Part shown: positions 32,966 to 40,160 of the stretch, one piece after another | Numbering within the stretch: position 1 is the stretch's first letter | How the letters are laid out: each line of letters begins with the position of its first letter | Source: an uncultured Holophagaceae bacterium | GTDB lineage: Bacteria > Acidobacteriota > Holophagae > Holophagales > Holophagaceae | Length of the DNA: 64,000 bases | Assembly (NCBI GenBank): GCA_903937385.1 | Contig: CAIZZF010000010.1 | Location: 1 to 64,000 of the forward strand | Direction of reading: 5' to 3' | Notes under the pieces: generated by a model | Seen by the model: only the letters and a program-made list of their open reading frames with translations | The model's database searches: none | What the model was told of the DNA's origin: nothing | Made by a program: the position numbers and the translations under genes

Positions 32966-34929
32966 GGCTCCGGTGGGCCCCCTGGAGCGATCACCTGCCG
33001 CTCTGGGTGGCCCTGGGAGCCACGGCGACCACAGGGATCTACAAGAACGGGGAGCTGGCGCTGATGGTCCTGCCGCTGCTCGCGGCGGCGGCGGTGCAGG
33101 CGCTGCGCTGGGACCTCGAGCGGCGGCGCCGCTGGGTGGAGATCGGCGCCCTGGTGTTCTTTCTCGGCAATCTGGCCCGCGGCCACGGGATCTTTCCCGT
33201 GGCCGTTCAGACCCTCTTTGTCCTGGCCGGCGCCCGCCTGGCCCTGCCCCGCGAGCTGCCCCAGCGACGCCAGCTGCTGCTCATCGGCTTCCTGCTCTAC
33301 CTGACCACGGCCCTCGCGGGCACGGACCTCCTCTTCCTCTTCTGGACGCTGGCCTGGGCCTGCGCCGCCACCCTGGCCCTGGTGCAGCAGGCCTGGGAGC
33401 CCTCCGCGGCCCTGCGGCCCGGCCCCCCGCCCCGGCCGCCGCTGGCCCGGGTGCCCCTCTGGGTGGGCGCGGCCGCCCTCTTCGGCGCCGGGTTCTTCGT
33501 GATCCTGCCGCGGCTGAGCCTGGGCCTGCGGCCGGCCCTCCTGGCAGGGGCTGGCACCGGCTTCGGCCAGGCAGGCCTCAGCGAGCGCCTGGACCTGTCC
33601 GGCGGGGGGCCCCTCGAACCCAATCCCGAGGTGGCCCTGCGCATCCTCCCGCCGGAGGGGGTCGACCCCCGCCGGGACCCGGGCTGGGCCCAGGGGCTGG
33701 CGCTGCTGCGCGGCATCACCCTGGAGGTGGTCCGAGGTCCCCGCTGGGAGCCCGCGGCCCTGACTCCGCCCCTGGTGCGCGCCCGAGGCACCGGGTCCGA
33801 ACCGCGCCGGGCCGAGATCCTCTACACCCCGAGCTCCCACGGCATCCTGGCCCTGCCGGCCGGCCTGGCCTCCCTGGAGCCCGCCGAGCTGCCCCTGGTG
33901 CCGGGTCCCGGTGCCAGCCTCCGGTGGCGCTACCCGCGGACCCGCACCGCCCCGGTCACCGTGACCTGGGATCCCCGGGAGCTGGGGGTTGCGGAGCGGC
34001 GCCTGTCCCCGCACCGCCTGGAGCTGCTGACCACCCTGGAGCCGGAGCACGACGCCGCCCGCCGGGCCAGCCTGCGCTTCGCCCCGGGCATCCTGCCCGC
34101 GCCACAGCTGGTCCAGACGCTGGCTGCGGCCCTGGGCCGCTTCCGCTACACCCTGGAGAACCCCGCCGGGCCGGCCGCCAATCCCCTCGAGGCCTTCCTC
34201 GAGCAGACCCAGGCCGGCCACTGCGAGTATTTCGCCTCCGCCCTGGCGCTGATGCTGCGGGCCCGGGGGGTTCCGGCCCGGGTGGTGAACGGCTACCGGC
34301 TGGGGCCCTGGATTCCCGAGGGGGGCTACTTCCGCGTGAGCCAGAACGAGGCCCACAGCTGGGTGGAGTACTGGCACGAGGGCCGCTGGTTCACGGTGGA
34401 TCCGACCCCGGCGGGCGCCGCGGCCGCCGCGGGGGAAGCCCAGGGCTTTGGCCCTCTGGCGCGCTGGCTGGATGCCGTCCGCTACCGCTGGGAGCGCTAC
34501 GTGGTGCGCTTCTCGGACCAGGACCAGCAGAGCGGTCTGGCCTGGCTCCAGGCCCGCGCCCAGAGCTGGGAGTGGCAGTGGCGCGCGCCGTCCCGGCCCC
34601 TGCTCGAGGCCCTGGGCCTCGCAGCCCTCGCCTGGCTGCTCTGGCGCACCCGCGCCCGCTGGCGGACGGTCCCCGAAGGACCCGGGCGCATCCGGGCCCT
34701 GGGCCCCCTGCTGGCGCGCACCCGGCGTTTTGCCGCGCCCCAGGTGGGCGAGACGGCCCGGGCCTGGCTGCTGCGCCTGGGCGAGCTGCGCCCCGACCGC
34801 CGGGAGGCCCTCGCCGCCCTGGCCGAGGCCGTGGACGCCGAGGCCTACGCTGGCAATCGCGACGCAGCCGCCGCCCAGGCGAAGGCCGAAGCCCGCGCCT
34901 GGCGTGGCTGGAAGCCTACTTCTGGGTGA
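32956..34929 (+). CDS. Transglutaminase-like membrane protein, TgpA type
   Basis: A 657-residue protein with several transmembrane helices in the first 190 residues (DUF3488-like), a periplasmic transglutaminase core and a C-terminal membrane segment with cytoplasmic tail. The catalytic triad is intact: Cys423 in AGHCEYFASALALML, His467 in AHSWVEYW and Asp482 in VDPTP. TgpA-type proteins are thought to act on cell-envelope proteins or peptides and often accompany DUF58 and MoxR genes; here the DUF58 gene lies 25 kb away. It starts with a GTG overlapping anmK, and its 3' end overlaps the slipin gene by 14 bp on the other strand. Confidence 0.88.
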   Translation: MGLRLRWAPWSDHLPLWVALGATATTGIYKNGELALMVLPLLAAAAVQALRWDLERRRRWVEIGALVFFLGNLARGHGIFPVAVQTLFVLAGARLALPRELPQRRQLLLIGFLLYLTTALAGTDLLFLFWTLAWACAATLALVQQAWEPSAALRPGPPPRPPLARVPLWVGAAALFGAGFFVILPRLSLGLRPALLAGAGTGFGQAGLSERLDLSGGGPLEPNPEVALRILPPEGVDPRRDPGWAQGLALLRGITLEVVRGPRWEPAALTPPLVRARGTGSEPRRAEILYTPSSHGILALPAGLASLEPAELPLVPGPGASLRWRYPRTRTAPVTVTWDPRELGVAERRLSPHRLELLTTLEPEHDAARRASLRFAPGILPAPQLVQTLAAALGRFRYTLENPAGPAANPLEAFLEQTQAGHCEYFASALALMLRARGVPARVVNGYRLGPWIPEGGYFRVSQNEAHSWVEYWHEGRWFTVDPTPAGAAAAAGEAQGFGPLARWLDAVRYRWERYVVRFSDQDQQSGLAWLQARAQSWEWQWRAPSRPLLEALGLAALAWLLWRTRARWRTVPEGPGRIRALGPLLARTRRFAAPQVGETARAWLLRLGELRPDRREALAALAEAVDAEAYAGNRDAAAAQAKAEARAWRGWKPTSG

Positions 34930-35686
34930 ACTTCTCGAAGGCCTTCATGAGCTCCATGGGCAGCGGGAAGACGATGGTGCTGTTCTTCTCCACGGCGATC
35001 TCCGTGAGGGTCTGCAGGTAGCGCATCTGGATGGCCGTGGGGTTCTGGCTGATCTTGTTGGCGGCTTCCAGCAGCTGCTCGGAGGCCAGAAGCTCGCCCT
35101 CGGCCGCGATGACCTTGGCCCGCTTCTCGCGCTCGGCCTCGGCCTGCTTGCCCATGGCGCGCTGGATCTGCTCGGGCAGGTCGACGCTCTTGAGCTCGAC
35201 ACTGCTCACCTCGACGCCCCAGGGCTCCGTGGAGCGGTCGATGATCTCCCGCAGGCGGGCGCTGAGCTTCTCCCGGTCCGCCAGCAGCTCGTCGAGGCTG
35301 ACCTCGCCGAGGATGGAGCGCAGGGTGGTCTGCGCGATCTGGCTGGTGGCGTAGTAGTAGTTCTCCACGCCGATGATGGCCTGCTTGGGATCCAGCACCC
35401 GGGAGTAGACCACGGCGCTGACCTTCAGGCTGACGTTGTCGCGGGTGATGACGTCCTGGCTCGGCACCTCCAGCACCCCCGTGCGGAGGCTCACGGTCAT
35501 GGCGGTCTGGAAGGGTCTCCAGACGAAGCAGAGGCCTGGTCCCTTGGGTTTGTCCTCCACCTTGCCCAGGGTGAAGACCACCAGCCGCTCGTACTCGTTC
35601 ACCACCTTGAGGCAGGAGAACAGGTAGATCACCACGAAGAGGGCCGCGGGGCCGAAGCAGCCGAGAGAGGTAATCAAGGTGTCCAT
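34916..35686 (-). CDS. Slipin (SPFH/stomatin-like membrane protein)
   Basis: A 256-residue stomatin-family protein with an N-terminal hydrophobic segment (CFGPAALFVVIYLFSCLKVV, about 9-28) and an SPFH domain (VVNEYERLVVFTLGKVEDKPKGPGL, SLRTGVLEVPSQDVITRDNVSLKVSAVVYSRVLDP, in segments), followed by the coiled-coil QAEAEREKRAKVIAAEGEL. Such proteins oligomerise into membrane microdomain scaffolds and often regulate a partner NfeD-type protease, but no nfeD gene is adjacent here. Monocistronic, converging with the transglutaminase gene. Confidence 0.92.
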   Translation of the reverse strand: MDTLITSLGCFGPAALFVVIYLFSCLKVVNEYERLVVFTLGKVEDKPKGPGLCFVWRPFQTAMTVSLRTGVLEVPSQDVITRDNVSLKVSAVVYSRVLDPKQAIIGVENYYYATSQIAQTTLRSILGEVSLDELLADREKLSARLREIIDRSTEPWGVEVSSVELKSVDLPEQIQRAMGKQAEAEREKRAKVIAAEGELLASEQLLEAANKISQNPTAIQMRYLQTLTEIAVEKNSTIVFPLPMELMKAFEKFTQK

Positions 35687-35805
35687 CTAGGACCTCCGGA
35701 GAAAGACGGCCTCAGTCTACGCCTGATTGGCGGGGCCCAGCGGGTCCAGGCCTCGCTTTAGCAGACAGTCCATAGAAATCATCTGGCCTAACTTTCGCCC
35801 CCGGG

Positions 35806-35818
35806 GATCATAATGATC
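35806..35818 (+). promoter_or_regulatory. Palindrome overlapping a possible -10 box upstream of the protease cluster
   Basis: GATCATAATGATC is a perfect 6-1-6 palindrome and contains CATAAT, a 5-of-6 match to a -10 box. It lies 46 bp before the first gene of the 35864-42854 block, in a 177-bp gap with AT-richer composition. No convincing -35 box is found at 16-18 bp upstream, so activation by a regulator would be needed if this is a promoter. Low confidence. Confidence 0.3.
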
Positions 35819-35863
35819 GCCAGTTACCCATTCCAACGAACAGGCCCGAGAGAGGTGATGGAT

Positions 35864-36565
35864 ATGCGCCGTGGCGTTTCATTGCTTTCAGCAGCGTTGC
35901 TCTTCCTGGCGGCAGGGGTCCCGGTCGCCTCCCAGGCTCCGCCTGCCGCAGAGGAGAGCGACTGCCTGTCTGAAAATGCGAACATGAAGAACAAGATGCA
36001 GTTCTTTGTTTGCCTGAATGCCAAGCGGGAATACTGGCAGGACCAGCTCATCAAAGTGCAGAACGAGTGCCAGGCCAACTCCGTGAAATACGCGGGAACC
36101 TACTCCCGCTACCTCTCGCTGAAGAGCAAGGCTAACCAGCTGATCGATATGGTGATCGCCGAGCTGAAATACAGCGACAAGACGCCTCCCGAGAAGTTCA
36201 AGCAGCTCATGCAGGCCGTCAACACCAGCTCCCAGGAGCTCGACAAGTACATCCAGGGCACCTCCTGTGAAGGCGCCAGCAACCGCTTCCTGCCGATCCT
36301 CCTGCCGATCATCACCGCGGCCCTCCTGGACCGAAGCCGCACGCTGCTCGATGGCTGGCTCTCCGGCAACAGGGCCATCAAGGACCAGCGCGCGGCGGAG
36401 CTCGGCACCCAGCGCTGGCGCTCACCCTCGGAATTCGGAGCCATGGCACCCTCCGCGCCACCGCCCCAGGCCCCGCCACCACCGCCCCCCATGGAGCCCC
36501 CCAGCGCGCCACCGGGCGCGGCACCCCCCGTGATTCCACCCTCCCCCCCGCCCGGAGTGTCCTGA
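35864..36565 (+). CDS. Exported cysteine-containing protein with proline-rich tail
   Basis: A 233-residue protein of unknown family. I start at 35864 (MRRGVSLLSAALLFLAAGV), which has GAGAGG at 8 bp; an ATG six bases earlier is too close to that site. A signal peptide ends near VASQA. Four cysteines in the mature part (SDCLS, FFVCLN, NECQA, TSCEG) suit two disulfides in the periplasm. The centre is helical (KAKNQLID-like Lys/Ala-rich helices), and a hydrophobic stretch FLPILLPIITAALL precedes the end, where about 40 residues are mainly Pro and Ala. It ends 24 bp before the caspase-like gene and probably is its operon partner. Confidence 0.7.
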   Translation: MRRGVSLLSAALLFLAAGVPVASQAPPAAEESDCLSENANMKNKMQFFVCLNAKREYWQDQLIKVQNECQANSVKYAGTYSRYLSLKSKANQLIDMVIAELKYSDKTPPEKFKQLMQAVNTSSQELDKYIQGTSCEGASNRFLPILLPIITAALLDRSRTLLDGWLSGNRAIKDQRAAELGTQRWRSPSEFGAMAPSAPPPQAPPPPPPMEPPSAPPGAAPPVIPPSPPPGVS

Positions 36566-36589
36566 GTCTTTCCTGGAGCTGGTTTCGAG

Positions 36590-39500
36590 ATGCCGTCCTC
36601 TGACCCCAAGGGAGCTGCCGTCCACGGCAGGCGCCGGGCAGTCCTGGCCCTGCTGTTCTTGCTTGCCGGCGCCCTGACCGGCCAGGAGCTGCTCATGGTG
36701 ACCGTGCCGGAACGGGCCATGGCCAGCTCCGAGGTCCAGCAGCGGCTCGCCCTCTCCCCGGACGGGAGCACGGCCCTGCTCCTGCAGCAGGGCAACACGC
36801 TCCGCACGGTGGCGCTGGCCTCCGGACGGACCCTCCGGACCTTTGGCCCCCTCCCTGGAAAGGTCACGGCTCTGGCCCTGGAAGGGAGAGCGGGCATCGC
36901 CCTGGTGGCCACCGAGCGGGAGGTCTGGTCGGCCTCGGTGGACCAGGAGGATGCCCCGAGGCGACTCTGGGTGACCGAGGGCAGCATCCAGGACCTGAGC
37001 TTGTCTCCGGACCTGGATCTCCTGGCGGTGGCCACCTCCAAAGGGATGTACGTGCTGAACCCCCGCACAGGTGCCACCGTCTGGTCAGCAGCAGGATCCC
37101 CCGGCACGTTCATCCGGTTCGCACCGGCGGGTAACACGGTCGTCATGGCCATAAGGAAGACCCTGGAGGTCCGCGAGGTCCCCGGCTTCGCCCTGAAACA
37201 GACGTGGACCTTGGACTTTCAGGTTTCGGCCCTCGCCTATGCTCCCGATGCCCGGTCCCTGGCCGTGGGCGGAAAGAACGGCAGGCTGCTGCTCAAGCGG
37301 CTTTCCGATGGACAGACCCTCAAGCAGCTGGATCCCGATCTCGCGGGCCGGGAGGTCGCGCAGCTGACCTTCGCCTCGGATGCCTCCGGATTGCTCGTTG
37401 CCTCGGGACGGACGCTGCAGGCCTTCTCGGGACTCGAGCGGAGCACCCCCGCCTCCCGCACGCTCACGGTGGACGAGCCCATCCTCTCACTGGCGTTCTC
37501 CATGCCCAGTGGAGCCCTGCTGGCTGTCACCGAAGGCGGCAAGGCCCTAGCCCGCTGGCCCCTCGCGGCTCCACCACGGCTTGCGGCGAGGCCCCTCGAG
37601 GAGCTGCCGGTCCTCACCATCCTGAGCCCGGAGCAGGGCACGAAGGTGGCATCGGGCGGCGTGGACTTGGCCTTTCAGGTGACCTTCCCGCCCGAGCGAC
37701 CCGTGTCCCGGATCCGGATCCTGGCCGGGGGGCACCCCGCCCGCCTCACCTTCGCACCCACCCCCGGCGCCGCTGCCACCCCCTCGGAGGGCTCCATCGG
37801 TGCGAGCTTCCAGAGTGGCCGCCGCTACACCTGCCGGGTCCAGCTATCGGAACGGGACACGACCCTCCTGCTGCAGGCCGACAGCCCGGGCGGCTCCAGT
37901 GAACCGGCCCTCCTGACACTGCAAAGGATCTCGAAGGCTGCCCAGGACCTGAAGGTCATCCCTCCCACGGTCACCCTGCTGAGTCCTGCGGGGAAGGTGT
38001 TCCTCCAGTCGCCTTCCCTCGTCGTGTCCTTCCGGGTCAGCTCTGCGCCCGGCCAACCAGTCACCCTGATCCACGCCCTGCTGGATGGCGTCCCTGTCGC
38101 CTTCCGGAACATCACCCGCGCCAATGGCGCGCCCTTCGATTCCGCCCTGGGCTGGGTCAACGGCGAGACCTACCGCTGCCGCATCGAGGTGCCAGGCTGG
38201 GACAGTACCCTGATGCTGGTCGCCGACACGGACCATGCCAGCAGTGCTCCCGCGGTGGCGAAGCTCCAGTGGAAGAGCCCGCTCACGCCCTCCACCAAGT
38301 CCCCTGCCCCGGCCCATGCCGGCTTGGTGCCGGGTGAGACACCCCTCGCAGGGGGCACGGTGGGAACGGACTTCGGCAAGGTGAGAGCCGGGGAGCAGAC
38401 GAGCCGAATCCTGGAGGGCAGTCCCCAGGGATCCGCAGGGGCCATGGAGATGGACGCCAAGGGGCGCCTCCGCTGGCGGGATCCCGCTTCCGACTCAGCC
38501 CGAAAGGCCGCCCCTCGGCCCCCCGGCACGGCCCAGGCGGCAGTGGCCCGGCCCGCGCAGCCGAGCCTGCCCAGCCTGCAGCTCCTCGCGCCCGGGGAGG
38601 GCTCGCGATTCAAGGGAGCGGAGACCCAGCTCTCCCTGAAGGTCGGCGGTGCTCCTGGCGCGGAGGTCACGCGGCTACAGGTCTTCGTGGATGGCGCTCC
38701 CGTCGAGGTCGTCCCCCAGTCCCCCGCAGGGGCCCCCCTCAGCCCGCCCTACTCCGCAGGCCAGGTGCTCAAGGTAAGCCTGCCCCTGCCGCCTCGGGAC
38801 TGTCAGGTCTCGGTGCTCCCCGAAGGCCCTTCCGGAGCGGGCAGGCCCGCGCTGCTCCGGCTCAGGTTCGATGGGGCCAGCACCCCGGTGGCTGCGACCC
38901 GCGGCTCGGTGGTCCAGGCGGCGAAGCCCCGGATCTCGATCATCGAGCCCCAGCACAATGCCCTCATCCGCACCAACGTAGTGCAGCTCGGCGTGAGGGT
39001 GACCGGGGATGCCAAGAGTCCGCCTCCGGCCATCCGCATCCTCGTGGACGCCCAGGAGGTGAAGGCCGAGAGAGTGACGCCCGCGGGAGCGGCGCCCCCA
39101 GCGACTCCGGGCGCTGGCGCTCGGGGACCGGCCGAGGACACCCAGTATTTCAGCCTGACCCTGCCCTCCAAGGACTGCACGGTCATGGCCTATGCCGAGA
39201 CGCCCTACGCCACGAGTGATCCCTCCCTGGTGAAGCTGCGCTGGGAGGCGCCCGCGAAGGCCTCCACCGCCGCCGCGGCAGGCCCGCCCACCCTCTACCT
39301 CCTGGCCGTGGGTGTGAGCAACTACAAGGACAAGAACATCACCCTCACCTATCCCTCGAAGGACGCCAAGGACTTCGCAGAGGCCATGAGCCTGCAGAAA
39401 GGGAAGCTCTATCGGGACGTGGTCGTGAGGGTCCGCACCGATGACCAGGCCACCCGCGACAACATCATGGACGACCTGGAGTGGATCCAGCGGCAGGCCA

Positions 39501-40033
39501 CCCAGCGGGACATGGTCATCGTGTTCCTGGCGGGTCACGGCATCAACGACGCCGTGACCGGGAACTACTACTACCTGCCCTACGACGCCAGCATCGAGGC
39601 GGTGAAGCGGACCATGATCCCGGGCTCGGAGATCCACTCCACGCTGGCGCGGCTCACCGGCACCCGCATCCTCTTCATGGACACGTGTCACGCCGGCAAT
39701 GTCACCGGGACCGCCATGCGGGGCGTGCCCGACCTGCGGCAGTTCCTCCAGGACCTCAAGGAGGGCGGTCAGGGGCTCGTGGTGATCACCTCCTCCCGCC
39801 CCGGCCAGAAGTCCCAGGAGCACCCCGCCTGGAACAACGGCGCCTTCACCAAAGCCCTGGTGGAGGGCCTGAAGGGCAAGGCCGGGAAGGACCGGCAGGG
39901 CTTCATCACCTTCACCGCGCTGGATGCCTACATCACTCAGAGGGTGAAGGAACTGACCAAGGGAACCCAGGCCCCAGCCACCCAGAAGAGCACCGAGGTC
40001 TCTGATTTCCCCTTGGCCTTCTCGGAGCTCTGA
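36590..40033 (+). CDS. Exported caspase-like (peptidase C14) protein with beta-propeller and Ig-like modules
   Basis: A 1147-residue exported protein. Basic leader and signal helix at about 10-32 (RRAVLALLFLLAGALTG). A WD40/quinoprotein-like propeller occupies about 35-340 (SPDGSTALLL, LSPDLDLLAVATSKGMYVLN, YAPDARSLAVGGKNGRLLL). Four similar Ig-like modules begin near 340, 458, 663 and 781, each opening with a LLSPxxG-type strand. The C-terminal caspase-like domain (about 900-1147) starts LYLLAVGVSNYKD and has the dyad His983 (FLAGHG) and Cys1033 (MDTCHAG), 50 residues apart. Substrate is unknown. Prokaryotic caspase homologues commonly cleave after basic or acidic residues; specificity cannot be read here. 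Confidence 0.85.
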   Translation: MPSSDPKGAAVHGRRRAVLALLFLLAGALTGQELLMVTVPERAMASSEVQQRLALSPDGSTALLLQQGNTLRTVALASGRTLRTFGPLPGKVTALALEGRAGIALVATEREVWSASVDQEDAPRRLWVTEGSIQDLSLSPDLDLLAVATSKGMYVLNPRTGATVWSAAGSPGTFIRFAPAGNTVVMAIRKTLEVREVPGFALKQTWTLDFQVSALAYAPDARSLAVGGKNGRLLLKRLSDGQTLKQLDPDLAGREVAQLTFASDASGLLVASGRTLQAFSGLERSTPASRTLTVDEPILSLAFSMPSGALLAVTEGGKALARWPLAAPPRLAARPLEELPVLTILSPEQGTKVASGGVDLAFQVTFPPERPVSRIRILAGGHPARLTFAPTPGAAATPSEGSIGASFQSGRRYTCRVQLSERDTTLLLQADSPGGSSEPALLTLQRISKAAQDLKVIPPTVTLLSPAGKVFLQSPSLVVSFRVSSAPGQPVTLIHALLDGVPVAFRNITRANGAPFDSALGWVNGETYRCRIEVPGWDSTLMLVADTDHASSAPAVAKLQWKSPLTPSTKSPAPAHAGLVPGETPLAGGTVGTDFGKVRAGEQTSRILEGSPQGSAGAMEMDAKGRLRWRDPASDSARKAAPRPPGTAQAAVARPAQPSLPSLQLLAPGEGSRFKGAETQLSLKVGGAPGAEVTRLQVFVDGAPVEVVPQSPAGAPLSPPYSAGQVLKVSLPLPPRDCQVSVLPEGPSGAGRPALLRLRFDGASTPVAATRGSVVQAAKPRISIIEPQHNALIRTNVVQLGVRVTGDAKSPPPAIRILVDAQEVKAERVTPAGAAPPATPGAGARGPAEDTQYFSLTLPSKDCTVMAYAETPYATSDPSLVKLRWEAPAKASTAAAAGPPTLYLLAVGVSNYKDKNITLTYPSKDAKDFAEAMSLQKGKLYRDVVVRVRTDDQATRDNIMDDLEWIQRQATQRDMVIVFLAGHGINDAVTGNYYYLPYDASIEAVKRTMIPGSEIHSTLARLTGTRILFMDTCHAGNVTGTAMRGVPDLRQFLQDLKEGGQGLVVITSSRPGQKSQEHPAWNNGAFTKALVEGLKGKAGKDRQGFITFTALDAYITQRVKELTKGTQAPATQKSTEVSDFPLAFSEL

Positions 40034-40160
40034 TCGCCGCGGTCCTGCCAGATTCAAGACGTTGTCCCGGAACGCGCCTTCCCTTGGGGTGGCCCTCTCG
40101 CGCTAATCTTGCAGGATCCTACCCCATTGACGGCGCGAGCCGAGACCCCAAGGAAGAGGC